NCBI GenBank assembly: GCA_027067955.1
Contig: JAMOUW010000001.1
Location: forward strand, 1-64,000
Length of the DNA stretch: 64,000 nucleotides
Direction of reading: 5' to 3'
DNA from: Thermaceae bacterium
GTDB taxonomy: Bacteria > Deinococcota > Deinococci > Deinococcales > Marinithermaceae
Part shown: positions 31,146-40,823 of the stretch, piece after piece
How the letters are laid out: the number at the start of each line of letters is the position of its first letter
Numbering within the stretch: position 1 is the stretch's first letter
Translations under genes and position numbers: made by a program
Notes under the pieces: model-generated
What the model saw: only the letters and a program-made list of their open reading frames with translations
Told to the model about the DNA's origin: nothing
Databases searched by the model: none

Positions 31146-32077
31146 CCCAGCTCCTCCGTGGGCACGGCAACCTCGGCGAGCGCCCGCGCGACCACCGTCG
31201 CAGCGCCCCCGCCTTCTATCCGCACCTCGGGGCGCACGATTATCCGGTGCTCCAGAACCGGGAGAGCAGCCTGCTTTATGTCGTCGGGAAGCACGTATTC
31301 GCGACCAGCCAGCGCCGCCAGCGCCAGCGCGGTCCGCTGCAGGGCCAGCGCCGCACGCGGGCTCGCCCCCAGGGAGACGTCGGGATCCGTGCGGGTCGCG
31401 CGCACCAGCAAAACGACGTAGCGGGCCAGCTCCTCTTCCAGCCGTACCTCTGCCAGCCGGTGCTGCATTTCCCGCACCTCGCTCGCATCGGAAACGGGCT
31501 CGATTGCTTCGATCGGATGTCGCCCGCGCAACCTCTCCAGCATCCGCACCTCTTCATCGGCGTCCGGATAACCGAGCCGCAGACGCAGCAAAAAGCGATC
31601 CAGCTGCGCCTCGGGAAGCGGGAAGGTGCCGTCCATCTCGATCGGATTCTGGGTGGCCACGACAAAAAACGGGGGTCGGAGGGGACGGGTCTCGCCGTCT
31701 ACTGTCACCTGCCCCTCGGCCATTGCCTCGAGCAGCGCCGCCTGGGTCTTGGGGGTGGCGCGGTTAATCTCGTCCGCCAGCAGAACCTGGGTGAACACCG
31801 GCCCGGGCACGAAGCGAAAATCCCCATCCCGCCAGACATTGACCCCGGTCAGGTCGCTGGGGAGCAGGTCCGGGGTGAACTGCACCCGCTTGAAACCGAG
31901 GCCCAGGCTGGTCGCCAGCGCCCGCGCCAGCGTGGTCTTGCCGGTTCCGGGCACGTCCTCGAGCAGTACGTGACCTCCAGCCAGAACCCCGGCCATCATG
32001 AGCCGCAAAGGCTCCTCCTGGCCCACCATCACCCGCTCTACGTTCTGCGCTACTCGCGCGTACCATGCTTCGATCAC
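31142..32077 (-). CDS. MoxR-type AAA+ ATPase
   Basis: MoxR ATPases act as chaperones that mature or insert protein complexes. The 311-residue protein has Walker A DVPGTGKTTL, Walker B VLLADEINRATPKTQAALLEAM, sensor 1 ATQNPIEMDGTFPLPEAQLDRF and the C-terminal lid (LGASPRAALALQRTALALAAL, VLPDDIK). It starts with GTG overlapping the upstream TGA and its own stop overlaps the DUF58 TTG, showing tight coupling. Substrates are unknown. Confidence 0.93.
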   Translation of the reverse strand: MIEAWYARVAQNVERVMVGQEEPLRLMMAGVLAGGHVLLEDVPGTGKTTLARALATSLGLGFKRVQFTPDLLPSDLTGVNVWRDGDFRFVPGPVFTQVLLADEINRATPKTQAALLEAMAEGQVTVDGETRPLRPPFFVVATQNPIEMDGTFPLPEAQLDRFLLRLRLGYPDADEEVRMLERLRGRHPIEAIEPVSDASEVREMQHRLAEVRLEEELARYVVLLVRATRTDPDVSLGASPRAALALQRTALALAALAGREYVLPDDIKQAALPVLEHRIIVRPEVRIEGGGAATVVARALAEVAVPTEELG

Positions 32078-33477
32078 GGCTGCTCCTCCTCTTCCCCGCT
32101 CTTTTCAATTTCCGCCTGAATATGCCGCAGACTGGCCTCGGCGCGGGCGGCTTCGGCGTCATCCGCCAAACCCCCGTAGCGAACCGGCTCGTACAAACCG
32201 GTAAGCTCCCGCACCGCAACGGCCAGGCGCGGCCGCCGTAAGGCAATACGCGCAGCGTATTCCTGGGGGGTTTCACTCGTCCGCTTCGGCAGCTCCCCGC
32301 GCATCAGTAGTAGGAACGCCCGGTAGGCCGCGCGCACCCTCCCCGCATGGTGCGCACTGCGCCGATCGGTACGCACTTCCCCGCCTTGTGCAAGGGGAGC
32401 AACCGCGCCGGCATGCGAAAGCCGCCACAGCAAATAACCGAGACCAACGAGAACAACCAGCAAGAACAAGACCCCCAGCACCAGCGAACCCCCCACGGTC
32501 CAGCCGGCCCAGTCCAGCACCCGGGGAACGGTGTCATGAAGCGCGCTCGCTCCCGCGCCTCCCGTGGCCTGCGTGGCAGGAAACGCCGCCGCATCCCCGC
32601 CGCCCGTGCCCTCGCCCCGGAACAACAGCTGGTACCACAAGACCCAGAAAAACGCTCCGGATAACACCAGAATCCCCAGCAACAGTGCCCGGTAAGCGTT
32701 TCCGGCCCGCTGCCCGGGCACCTTGAATATCAACCAGAGCAAGCGGGTAAGGACCATGATGAGTAATAAGGCCACAATCGCCGAAAGTACCGTCGCGTAA
32801 TCCGAGAGAGCGTTCACCCATGGTGGAAGCCGGGCCGGCCGCACCTTTTTGCCGGCGTTCGCTCCGGCGCCCGTGACGTGCCCGCCCTCGCCCGCACCCG
32901 GCGGGTTCGCCACTTGCGAAACCGGGGCCGGGGCGGAGACGACCTCCGCCCCGGCCCTGCCCGGCGGCGCCGGGCGCCAGCCCGATGCAACGAGCGCGCC
33001 GGCGATGAAAAGCAGGATCAGGGACGTCGCCAGCAGTGCCCGCGGGGATATCTGGAAGCGCACGCCGCGCTCGAGTGCCCGCTGGCTGCTCCTGACCAGG
33101 TTCCAGTAAACCCAGGCTACGAGCCCCAGCCCCAGCACTACCGCATCGGGGCGCAGTGCGAAGGCCCACAAGAACAGTGGCAACGGCGCCCAGCGGCTCC
33201 CGTTCGCCGCCAGCGAAGCGGCAAAGCTCCATGACAGCAGGCCCGAAGCAAGTCTGCCGGCCACCGCAAAGCGGGCAACGAGATCGGGGAAGGACGCGGG
33301 CTCGAGGCGAAGGCCCCAGAACAGGTAGAGGGCGAAAAGCGGCGCCCCCCACGCCAGCTCCCCCCGCCACCGGCGCAGAAGCACCCACAACAACAGATAC
33401 GCAAACGCGCCCGGCCAGAGCGCGGGCGGCAGCGCGATCAGAAAGACTACAGCGGCGACGGGAAGCAACGCCTTCAC
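32074..33477 (-). CDS. DUF4129-type multi-pass membrane protein
   Basis: The 467-residue protein has at least seven hydrophobic helices, a Pro/Ala-rich extracytoplasmic stretch and a C-terminal cytoplasmic DUF4129-like region (RTSETPQEYAARIALRRP, LTGLYEPVRYGG). Such proteins accompany MoxR and DUF58, often with a transglutaminase domain that is absent here. GTG start at 33477, six bases after a TATACT hexamer, so it appears leaderless. First gene of its operon; stop overlaps moxR. Confidence 0.75.
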   Translation of the reverse strand: MKALLPVAAVVFLIALPPALWPGAFAYLLLWVLLRRWRGELAWGAPLFALYLFWGLRLEPASFPDLVARFAVAGRLASGLLSWSFAASLAANGSRWAPLPLFLWAFALRPDAVVLGLGLVAWVYWNLVRSSQRALERGVRFQISPRALLATSLILLFIAGALVASGWRPAPPGRAGAEVVSAPAPVSQVANPPGAGEGGHVTGAGANAGKKVRPARLPPWVNALSDYATVLSAIVALLLIMVLTRLLWLIFKVPGQRAGNAYRALLLGILVLSGAFFWVLWYQLLFRGEGTGGGDAAAFPATQATGGAGASALHDTVPRVLDWAGWTVGGSLVLGVLFLLVVLVGLGYLLWRLSHAGAVAPLAQGGEVRTDRRSAHHAGRVRAAYRAFLLLMRGELPKRTSETPQEYAARIALRRPRLAVAVRELTGLYEPVRYGGLADDAEAARAEASLRHIQAEIEKSGEEEEQP

Positions 33478-33483
33478 CCGGCC

Positions 33484-33489
33484 AGTATA
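33484..33489 (-). promoter_or_regulatory. Candidate leaderless -10 of the DUF4129-moxR-DUF58 operon
   Basis: On the reverse strand TATACT ends six bases before the GTG start. There is no ribosome site. Confidence 0.45.
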
Positions 33490-33908
33490 AGTACATTTTC
33501 TAGCGGCTCCATTAAAGCCCGGCTAACCGGCGGTGGAAACCGCCTTCATCCAGTGTCGCGGCACTGGAACGGCTACGGAAAATCACCGGCGCCATAATAA
33601 ATAATTGAGCCCGGATCGCCCGCCACCCGCGCTGTCAACCGGCTTCGGAACACCCCACCGGGTACGCGCGTTTTAGGAAAGTACACTCCCCGCATGCAGG
33701 GGGTCGCTCGCGGTCAAAATATCCGGCGGGGACGGTGAATACGCGAATTCGCACCCGCCGCGAACGCGGGCCGGTGCCGGCCCGCTTAAGCCGCATCCCC
33801 TCAGGCGAGATTGGAGACTGCTCCGCAACAAAACGACAAGCCTGGCCCGCGCGCCCCGGAGGAAGCCCGCCCGCAAGCGGTGCAGTTTATAGCGCTACCG
33901 ACGAAAAT
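33490..33908. other. Long hairpin-rich intergenic region after napD
   Basis: About 420 bases without a credible gene. It contains a six-base stem capped by GGAA (33529-33544), CCAGTG/CACTGG around six bases (33550-33567), the palindrome GCGAATTCGC (33743-33752) and a strong stem GCGGGCCGG/CCGGCCCGC (33766-33785). The last could end the nap transcript. I do not recognise a known RNA family on either strand. Confidence 0.5.
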
Positions 33909-34295
33909 CTATGACGGCTCCGACAACCCGCCCTCTCGTTTTTTCAGGTGCTCCTTGAGCAGGGTGCGCACGTCGCCCCCGTAGCGCACCTCGTCCGCCC
34001 CCACCGAGTCCGCCAGCGCCTCCGGCACCGGATCCGCTATTTCCAGATCGTCCCGGGCGCGCTCCAGCTCCTCGCTGTAGCTGTAGGCTAGCTCCACCGC
34101 CAACACCCCCGGAACCCCTTCTATGGTGCGGAAAACGGCCATTTCGGTGGCGGTGTCATCAGCCTCCACCACTACGACGATCTTGCTTTCGCCGTCGTGG
34201 GTATAAACCTCAGCCCAAGGAGCCTCCTCCAGCACCACCAGCACTTCAGCGAACTTCTCAGGGTCAGCACGCACCACGAGGCCGGAAATGTTCAT
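33909..34295 (-). CDS. napD: NapA chaperone NapD
   Basis: NapD binds the twin-arginine signal of NapA and helps its maturation before export. The 128-residue product begins MNISGLVVRADPEKFAEVL and has the short ferredoxin-like NapD fold (KIVVVVEADDTATEMAVFRTIEGVPGVLAVELAYSYSE), with a longer charged tail than usual. The ATG at 34295 overlaps the napL stop (ATGA) and has GGAGGTGG upstream; the track's upstream start is less likely. It is the last gene of the nap operon. Confidence 0.88.
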   Translation of the reverse strand: MNISGLVVRADPEKFAEVLVVLEEAPWAEVYTHDGESKIVVVVEADDTATEMAVFRTIEGVPGVLAVELAYSYSEELERARDDLEIADPVPEALADSVGADEVRYGGDVRTLLKEHLKKREGGLSEPS

Positions 34296-35206
34296 TCGCG
34301 CCACCTCCAGCACCAAACCTTACCCTGTTCACTGGCCAGCAACAGGCAGTCCCCGCCCCAGAACATGATCCGGTCCACGCCAGCGAAGCCCTCACGGCGC
34401 AGCACTTCCCGGCGCGCCTCGATGTCCACCATGCGCAGCGTGCCCGCCTCATCGTAGGTGTAGGCCGCCAGTTTTTCGGCGGCATCCAGGGCGACGGCGT
34501 AGACGAAGAACTCCGCCCGCATGGCCAGGTCCACGCCCTTCTCGACGTCTATGGCCGCAGCGCGGCGGTCGCGACCGCCTGACAAAAGCCAGCGCTCTCC
34601 CAGGTCGAGCGCCATGACCTTGTCCCGGTGCTGGGCGCTTTGCAGCACGATCTTGCCGGCGTCCAGATCCACTACGGTGACCAAACCGCCCTCGTCGCCC
34701 ACCGCCAGCCGCCGGCCGCGCATATCGGCCGCGCCAACGGCACTTCCGGTCACCTGCAGGCGCCGCGTAATCTTGCCGGCGGAGTCGACCCATACCACCT
34801 CGCCGTCAAGGAGCACCAGAACGTACTCCGCTTCGCCGTAGAACCAGGCGTTGACGACCGGCAGCTCCAGGCTTTCGGGAACCACCACCTCGGGTCGCCC
34901 GCCGCTACGCAGCAGCTCGACCACGCGGAAACCGCTAGGGCCCTCACGGACCCAGAGCAAAACGTCCTTGCGCACGTCCAGCGCATAAAGCTTGGGCTGG
35001 TCGGAACCGGTCACCCGTTTTACCGGATCGAGCCGCCATATCTCCTGTATCTCGTCTTTTTCCGGGAAATAGCGCAGCACCCGCCCGTCCTCGGTGCCCA
35101 GGTACACCGCGGTATCCCCGGCCACCCAGGCGCTCACGGCGGCGTCCAACTGCACCGCCCAGGCAAGGCCCCAGAGCGCCGCTCCCAGCAATACTAAGCG
35201 GACCAC
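34292..35206 (-). CDS. napL: NapL-like WD40/beta-propeller periplasmic protein
   Basis: The 304-residue protein has an N-terminal signal (LVLLGAALWGLAWAVQLDAA) and repeated beta-propeller blades with WD40-like dipeptides (GTEDGRVLRYFP, LSGGRDRRAAAIDVEKG, ASEQGKVWCWRW). Its place between napF and napD matches NapL of Campylobacterota nap operons, where the role is unclear and minor. I chose the GTG at 35206, which overlaps the napF end and has GGAGG upstream. Confidence 0.78.
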   Translation of the reverse strand: MVRLVLLGAALWGLAWAVQLDAAVSAWVAGDTAVYLGTEDGRVLRYFPEKDEIQEIWRLDPVKRVTGSDQPKLYALDVRKDVLLWVREGPSGFRVVELLRSGGRPEVVVPESLELPVVNAWFYGEAEYVLVLLDGEVVWVDSAGKITRRLQVTGSAVGAADMRGRRLAVGDEGGLVTVVDLDAGKIVLQSAQHRDKVMALDLGERWLLSGGRDRRAAAIDVEKGVDLAMRAEFFVYAVALDAAEKLAAYTYDEAGTLRMVDIEARREVLRREGFAGVDRIMFWGGDCLLLASEQGKVWCWRWRE

Positions 35207-35652
35207 GCCACCGCCTCCACCGGGCAGACGGAAATACAGAGCCCGCAACCGGTACACGTTTCTGTAATCTTTGGTCGCATCATCCCTTCAAAGACTACCG
35301 CATCCTCGCTGCACGCCTGCTTGCAGGCTACGCAGACCACCCCCTGGTGCGCCAGACATGAAGCGGTGTCGATCCACACCCGGGCCAGCGGGCTGCGCCC
35401 CTCGGTAAGCACGCCTCTGTCGCAGGCTTCCAGGCACGCAGCGCAAAAGGTGCATCCGGCTCGCTGAAAATCGAGATAGGGGATCCCTTCGGCATCACGC
35501 ACCAGTACGCCGGTCTCGCCAGCGCAGGCGGTTTGGCAGTGGCCGCTGCAGCTTACGCAGGGCGCAAAATCGGTGTCCTTATCGGCATAAGGGGGAAGCA
35601 CGCGCCTCCCCGATCCCGGGGCAAACCTGGTCAGGAAGGCGCGTCTGTTCAA
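35194..35652 (-). CDS. napF: NapF ferredoxin-like protein
   Basis: NapF is a cytoplasmic iron-sulfur protein thought to help load or activate NapA. The 152-residue product begins LNRRAFLTRFAPGSGRR (MinD-like N-terminus of NapF) and has cysteine groups CVSCSGHCQTAC, CTFCAACLEAC, CVACKQAC and CTGCGLCISVC. The start is TTG at 35652, just after the napB stop; the much longer track ORF reads through napB in another frame. Confidence 0.9.
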   Translation of the reverse strand: MNRRAFLTRFAPGSGRRVLPPYADKDTDFAPCVSCSGHCQTACAGETGVLVRDAEGIPYLDFQRAGCTFCAACLEACDRGVLTEGRSPLARVWIDTASCLAHQGVVCVACKQACSEDAVVFEGMMRPKITETCTGCGLCISVCPVEAVAWSA

Positions 35653-35653
35653 G

Positions 35654-36364
35654 TTACTGCGTCCCCTCGTTCCACTTCTTGTCCAGATCGGACTTGTTCC
35701 TGAGCTCGGGATCACGGAACTCGGGCTGGAATTCATTGGCCACCGGCGGCTGCACGTCGGCCTGAGGCACGTGGCACTGGGTACAGTTATACCGGGCCGG
35801 ATCCACCGGCACCTTCTTGCCCTCGCTCTTGGTGAAGAGATCCATCTTGATGTGTGTGGGCGACATCGGCGTGGCCCCAACGTTTTCCGCTACTCCCGGC
35901 TGGTGACAGCTCAGGCAAGCGTTGTTCCCCAGGGTAATGGGCACCAATCCGTCTATGGAGTGCGGTATCTGCGGTGGCGCATTCTCGTAAGCGCGCGGCA
36001 ACCGCTCAGCGCTGCCAGGAGCGGGAGCAGCGGCCGAAACCACCGGGAGCTCCTCACTTCCCGAGGCCAGAAGATCGCTGCCGCGGATGCCATCTCCGGC
36101 CGCGGCTGCGGGTTGTTCGGCGGCCTCAGCAGCGGTCGCACTCTCGGCAGGCGCGGCTGGCTCCTCTACCGCCGACGCAGGCGCTTCGGATGCAGGCTGC
36201 TCCTCCACCGCAGGCGCAGGGGCTGCAGCCGCCGGCTCTTCGACTGCCGGGGTTGCTGCAGCCTCGGCCGGGCGATTCTTGCTGGCGGCGTCGTACACCA
36301 GGAAGGCCAGCACCGCCACCACGAAAAGGCCTAAAAGCAACAAAAGGGCTTTCATTTCCTTCAT
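35654..36364 (-). CDS. napB: Membrane-anchored diheme cytochrome NapB
   Basis: NapB passes electrons to NapA. The C-terminal part has two heme sites, CLSCHQ and CTQCHV, and family motifs (IPHSIDGLVPITLGNNACLS, PMSPTHI). The 236-residue protein differs from ordinary NapB: it begins with an uncleaved-looking helix (MKALLLLLGLFVVAVLAFLVY) and then about 75 residues of Ala/Pro/Glu repeats (AVEEPAAAAPAPAVEEQPAS), which look like a flexible tether. The ATG at 36364 overlaps the napH stop (ATGA). Confidence 0.9.
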   Translation of the reverse strand: MKEMKALLLLLGLFVVAVLAFLVYDAASKNRPAEAAATPAVEEPAAAAPAPAVEEQPASEAPASAVEEPAAPAESATAAEAAEQPAAAAGDGIRGSDLLASGSEELPVVSAAAPAPGSAERLPRAYENAPPQIPHSIDGLVPITLGNNACLSCHQPGVAENVGATPMSPTHIKMDLFTKSEGKKVPVDPARYNCTQCHVPQADVQPPVANEFQPEFRDPELRNKSDLDKKWNEGTQ

Positions 36365-37179
36365 TTGGACCATCCTCCACTCAGGCTGACGAACAAGGCG
36401 TCGTCGTCGCATACCTCGACACAGCGGAAGCAGTTGGTGCACTCGGGGATATTTACCGTGCCGTCGTGCTTACCCACCAGGCTAAGCACATGGGGCTCCG
36501 GACAGGCGTTGAAACAGAGCCCGCACAGGGTGCAGTTGTCCTTTACGTGGCGTACCCGCACCCTCCGAAAACGCGATATGAGGCTGTAAAACGCCCCGAG
36601 GGGGCAGATATGTCCGCAGTAACCGTGACGAACCACGAAAAGGTCGAAAAGGAAGATCGCGAGCAGGAGCGCCCAACCCATACCCATGCCGAAAGCCACC
36701 CCGCGCGCCGCGGCGGAAATGGGGCTCACGAACTCGAAGACGGGCAGCGAAAGCGCCAGGCTGAGCACCAGTACCATGGCCAAAACCACGTAACGCAGCT
36801 TCCGGTTCAGGTACATCAGGGGCGGCTCCCGAAAACCCAGTAGTTTGCGCGTCCACTCGGCCAGGTCGGTGATCAGGTTCACCGGGCACACCCACGCACA
36901 GAAGGCACGGCCGATCAGGGCATAAGCTATCAACACGAGCAGCGCCCCCACCAGCACTTCACCGGCGAGCACGCCCCCCGCCAGCAACAGCTGCAAGACC
37001 GCCAGCGGGTCCGCCAGCGGCACTTTGCCCAGGATACGCGAGCTGCTCAGGTCGCCGGCCAGCAAATTCCAACCCCAGGCGTTGGCGCCAAAGAAGAGCA
37101 GCAATATGCCCAGCTGCAGCGCGCGCCGCAGGATGAGGAAGCGGTAGTGTGCGTACACGAAGCGCAGCTTAGATCTCAT
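36361..37179 (-). CDS. napH: NapH quinol-oxidising membrane iron-sulfur protein
   Basis: NapH, with NapG, takes electrons from (mena)quinol to NapB. The 272-residue protein has four membrane helices, two CxxxCP motifs (CAWVCPVNL, CGHICPLG) on the cytoplasmic side and a C-terminal ferredoxin domain (CTLCGLCFNAC, CTNCFRCVEVC). It overlaps napG by 11 bases and napB by 4. Confidence 0.93.
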   Translation of the reverse strand: MRSKLRFVYAHYRFLILRRALQLGILLLFFGANAWGWNLLAGDLSSSRILGKVPLADPLAVLQLLLAGGVLAGEVLVGALLVLIAYALIGRAFCAWVCPVNLITDLAEWTRKLLGFREPPLMYLNRKLRYVVLAMVLVLSLALSLPVFEFVSPISAAARGVAFGMGMGWALLLAIFLFDLFVVRHGYCGHICPLGAFYSLISRFRRVRVRHVKDNCTLCGLCFNACPEPHVLSLVGKHDGTVNIPECTNCFRCVEVCDDDALFVSLSGGWSK

Positions 37180-37885
37180 TCTCGGGCACCTCCGGGGTGA
37201 AGTCGGGGGAAGGCAGGTCGTAGTGTTCGCCCGCCTTGCCCAGGGCCACCTCGCGCGGCAACACGATGATCGTAGGCTCTTCGGTCACGCAGGCGTGCTC
37301 GCAAAGCCCGCAGCCGGTGCAGTAGTCGGCATCGACAACCGGAACCAGCATGGCGTGCTTGCCGGTGCGCGGGTTGCGCCGGGTGTCCACGAAGATGGCG
37401 TCGCCGATGTAGGGGCAGGCGCGCACGCAAGCGTCACAGCGCAAACCCCGCGAGGCTATGCAGTTGTTGTAGTCGACCACCGCCACGCCCATGCGCGACT
37501 TGCTGACATCGAGCTCGCCTTCTTCGTCGGTCAGGCTCAGCAGATCGAGCGCGCCCGTGGGGCAGGCCGCCGCGCAGGGGATGTCCTCACAGAGGTAGCA
37601 GGGCACCTTGCGCGGCTCGAAGAAGGGGGTGCCTACGGGCACGTTGTCCCCGTAGGCCCCCAGCTTGAGCGTGTCGTAAGGGCAGTCGTTCACGCAAAGA
37701 CCGCAGCGGATGCAGGTGGCCAGGAACTCGTCCTCGGGGAGGGCGCCGGGCGGCCGGAGCACCAGCTCCGCCTGGGCGTTTTCGTGCACGAAACCTGCCC
37801 AGAACGCACCCCCCACGGCCGTAAGGGTAACCCCTTGCAGCGTGCGGAAGATCATGCGCCGGCGGGTTTCGTCGACCTCAGCCAC
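37169..37885 (-). CDS. napG: NapG periplasmic ferredoxin
   Basis: The 238-residue protein has a twin-arginine-like N-terminus (TRRRMIFRTLQGVTLTAVGG) and four [4Fe-4S] sites (CIRCGLCVNDC, CYLCEDIPCAAAC, CDACVRAC with CIASRGLRC, CTGCGLCEHAC). NapG works on the outer face of the membrane with NapH; no NapC is present in this operon, so NapGH should be the quinol dehydrogenase. The start is GTG at 37885, with GGAGGA five bases upstream overlapping the napA end. Confidence 0.93.
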   Translation of the reverse strand: MAEVDETRRRMIFRTLQGVTLTAVGGAFWAGFVHENAQAELVLRPPGALPEDEFLATCIRCGLCVNDCPYDTLKLGAYGDNVPVGTPFFEPRKVPCYLCEDIPCAAACPTGALDLLSLTDEEGELDVSKSRMGVAVVDYNNCIASRGLRCDACVRACPYIGDAIFVDTRRNPRTGKHAMLVPVVDADYCTGCGLCEHACVTEEPTIIVLPREVALGKAGEHYDLPSPDFTPEVPENEI

Positions 37886-37895
37886 ATTCTCCTCC

Positions 37896-40709
37896 TCAGG
37901 CGGGGTAGACCTTCACCGCCGCCTTCTTGTAATCGGTCTGCTTGGAAATCGGGCAGCGCTGATCGTTGGTGACCTTGTTGATGAGCACGCGCTCGTCGAA
38001 CCAGGGCACGAAAATCAGCCCTTTGGGGGGGCGGTTGCGGCCGCGGGTGGAGGCGCGCGCCTTCACCTTGCCGCGGCGGCTCTCGACCCAGACGAACTGC
38101 CCGTCCTTGACCCCGACCTTCTTGGCGTCGGCGGGGTTCATATACACCAGCGCCTCGGGCACTGCCCGATAAAGTTCGGGCACGCGCATGGTCATGGTGC
38201 CGGAATGCCAGTGCTCGAGCACGCGACCCGTTACCAGCCAGAAGGGGTACTTATCGTCTGGCATCTCGGGTGGATCCATGTAGGGCCGGAAGAAGATCTT
38301 GGCGCGGTTGGTCAGGTCGACCGAGGTGCCCGCCTCGGGGCCGGTAAGCGTGCCCTTGGGAATCTTTTTCTTGGCCTTGCCGTAGAAGGCGAACTCGCCG
38401 CCGGGATTGGCCTTGCGGGCGAAGGGGTCGTACTTGGCGTTGAAGCGCCAGGGGGTCTCCTTGCCGTCCACCACCGGCCAGCGCAGGCCGCGCACGCGGT
38501 GGTAGGTGTCGAAGTCGGCGAGGTCGTGCCCGGTGCCCAGACCGAACTGGCGGTACTCTTCCCACAGCGCCTTGTGCACGAAGTAGCCGTAACCCTTGAA
38601 GGGCTTACCCTCGGCGTCCTGGATGGGGCGGCCGTCGCCCGCGGCCTCGGTGTTCTGGAAACCCTCGCCGATGGGGTCGGGCCAGGCGAACTTGCGCATC
38701 TCGGGATGGTTGAAGAGGACGTCAAAAAGCGTCTGCTCGGGGTCGTAGCCCATGGCCTTAGCTTCCTCGAGCACGTCGGGCAGCACGGTGCCGTCGGGCA
38801 GTTTGTGCTCCTTCCAGACCTCGTTCAACTTGAAGAACTTGGCGAACTCCATGTACTGCCAGATGTCGGGCATGGCCATGCCCGGCGGTGTCACCTGCTG
38901 GCGCCAGTGCTGGGTGCGGCGCTCGGAGTTGCCGTAGGCCCCCCACTTCTCGTAGATCATCGCCGTGGGCAGGATCAGGTCGGCCACCTTGGTGGAGATA
39001 CCCGGGTAGACCTCGGAAACGACGATGAAGTTATCCATCTCGCGGGCGGCCTTGATCCAGTGACCCGCGTTGGCGGTGTTCTGCCAGGGGTTGTTGACGT
39101 GCACCCAGGCCCACTTGATCTTGCCGTCCTCGAGGTCGCGCATGATCTGCACGAAGTTGGCGCCCACCTTGGGGTTGATCGTGCCCTTCGGCACCCGCCA
39201 GAGCTTCTCGGAGATCTCGCGGTGCTTGGGGTTGGCCACGACCATGTCCGCCGGCAGGCGATGGGCGAAGGTGCCCACCTCGCGCGCGGTGCCGCAGGCC
39301 GAGGGCTGGCCGGTGAGGCTGAAGGCGCCCGAACCCGGCTTGGCATGCTTGCCGAGCAGCAGGTGGATGGCGTATACCTGCTCGTTGACCCAGGTGCCGC
39401 GGGTGTGCTGGTTGAAACCCATCGTCCAGAAGCTGACCACCTTGCGCCCCTGCTCGATGAAGATCTGGGCAAGCTCCTGGAGTTTCTTCTTGAAGCTCTC
39501 GAGCGGCTCGTCGGGGTCGCCCTTGGCCAGCTCGGCGACGAAGTCGAGGGTGTAGGGCTCGAGCGCCTTCTTCAGGTCCTCGAAACCGATCTGCCAGTGC
39601 GCCCCCGCCGCCTTGCGGTGCTTCATCTCTAGTTTGTCACCCGGCTTGAGCCCCAGGAACGACAGCGCTTTGGCCTCGGCCTCGGAAACCGTCTTGGCCA
39701 GTTCCTTCTGCATCGTCTCGCGCTCGGCGTCCGAGTACTTGGGATGATTGGGATCCGAGCGCATGCCGTAACCGATGTCGACGTAACCGGTGGCATAAGC
39801 GGTGTACTTGTCAACGAAATCGCGATCTATCGCTTCTGGGTGATTGTAAAGAATTTCCCTAAGAATATAGTTTTGAATAGCCAGGTCGGTGTGCGGCCGG
39901 AAAACAATGGCGGTATCCGCCATATCGGCGTTCATGTGCTGATAGGTCGAAAGCACGACCACCTTCACCCTGTCGGGCTCCGAGAGTTTGCGGTCGACGA
40001 CGCGCGCCCAGAGCACCGGGTGGTTTTCGGCCATGTTCGAGCCCCAGAGCACGAAGCTGTCGGTGAGCTCGATGTCGTCGTAGCAGCCGGCGGGCTCGTC
40101 GATACCGAAGGTCTGGATGAAGCCGGCAACAGCACTGGCCATGCAGTGGCGAGCGTTGGGGTCGATGTTGTTGGAGCGGAATCCCGCCTTGATGAGCTTG
40201 CTGGCCGCGAATCCTTCCTGAATGGTATACTGACCGGATCCGTAGAAGGCTATCCCGGTCGGCCCCAGCTCGCCGTAGGCCTTCTTGAACTGGGAGGCCA
40301 TAACTTCGAACGCCTTCTTCCAGGAAACCGGCTTGAACTCACCCTTTTTGTCGAACTCGCCCTTCTTGTTGACGCGCAACAGCGGACGGGTGAGACGGTC
40401 CTTCCCGTACATGATCTTCGCCAGGAAGTAACCCTTTATGCAGTTGAGGCCGCGGTTCACCGGGGCCAGCGGATCCCCCTTTACGGCCACGATGCGGTCG
40501 TTCTTGGTGGCCACCATGACGCCGCAACCGGTCCCGCAAAAGCGGCATACCGCCTTGTCCCAGCGCCAATCCTTCTCGGCCTCCTTGGCGGCGCCCTGCG
40601 CGACCGACAGGCCCGCTGCCGCTGCTGCCGCGCTGGCCGCCGCGGCCTTGAGCAGGCTGCGCCGATCAGTAGAAAGGGCTTCACGTTTCTTCGGCTTCGA
40701 CGGTTCCAT
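37896..40709 (-). CDS. napA: Periplasmic nitrate reductase catalytic subunit NapA
   Basis: NapA reduces nitrate to nitrite with a bis-MGD molybdenum centre. The 937-residue protein has a Tat signal ([20 protein letters not shown]), the [4Fe-4S] ligands in CRFCGTGC (Cys 55, 58, 62) with a fourth in LNCIKG, the Mo-ligand Cys in [15 protein letters not shown], and the C-terminal cofactor domain ([28 protein letters not shown]). It is the first gene of nap; an AAAGGAGGTT site precedes the ATG. The 640-aa antisense ORF in the track is a shadow. Confidence 0.97.
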   Translation of the reverse strand: MEPSKPKKREALSTDRRSLLKAAAASAAAAAAGLSVAQGAAKEAEKDWRWDKAVCRFCGTGCGVMVATKNDRIVAVKGDPLAPVNRGLNCIKGYFLAKIMYGKDRLTRPLLRVNKKGEFDKKGEFKPVSWKKAFEVMASQFKKAYGELGPTGIAFYGSGQYTIQEGFAASKLIKAGFRSNNIDPNARHCMASAVAGFIQTFGIDEPAGCYDDIELTDSFVLWGSNMAENHPVLWARVVDRKLSEPDRVKVVVLSTYQHMNADMADTAIVFRPHTDLAIQNYILREILYNHPEAIDRDFVDKYTAYATGYVDIGYGMRSDPNHPKYSDAERETMQKELAKTVSEAEAKALSFLGLKPGDKLEMKHRKAAGAHWQIGFEDLKKALEPYTLDFVAELAKGDPDEPLESFKKKLQELAQIFIEQGRKVVSFWTMGFNQHTRGTWVNEQVYAIHLLLGKHAKPGSGAFSLTGQPSACGTAREVGTFAHRLPADMVVANPKHREISEKLWRVPKGTINPKVGANFVQIMRDLEDGKIKWAWVHVNNPWQNTANAGHWIKAAREMDNFIVVSEVYPGISTKVADLILPTAMIYEKWGAYGNSERRTQHWRQQVTPPGMAMPDIWQYMEFAKFFKLNEVWKEHKLPDGTVLPDVLEEAKAMGYDPEQTLFDVLFNHPEMRKFAWPDPIGEGFQNTEAAGDGRPIQDAEGKPFKGYGYFVHKALWEEYRQFGLGTGHDLADFDTYHRVRGLRWPVVDGKETPWRFNAKYDPFARKANPGGEFAFYGKAKKKIPKGTLTGPEAGTSVDLTNRAKIFFRPYMDPPEMPDDKYPFWLVTGRVLEHWHSGTMTMRVPELYRAVPEALVYMNPADAKKVGVKDGQFVWVESRRGKVKARASTRGRNRPPKGLIFVPWFDERVLINKVTNDQRCPISKQTDYKKAAVKVYPA

Positions 40710-40823
40710 ACCCCAACCTCCTTTTATGTCAAGCGTTCACTCTGACCATGCCACGGGGTCAGGAGCTTAGACAGGGACATTTAACCTAGGGGTTCCGCGG
40801 AGACGGGTATTCACCCCCGCTAT

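Noticed and set aside
37710-39632. 640-residue forward ORF opposite napA
   Set aside because: Composition is that of an antisense shadow with no recognisable domain, fully inside napA.
40710-40823. FNR- or NarL-type site upstream of napA
   Set aside because: I looked for TTGAT-N4-ATCAA-like symmetry and found none convincing; the TTGACA there is followed at once by the ribosome site.
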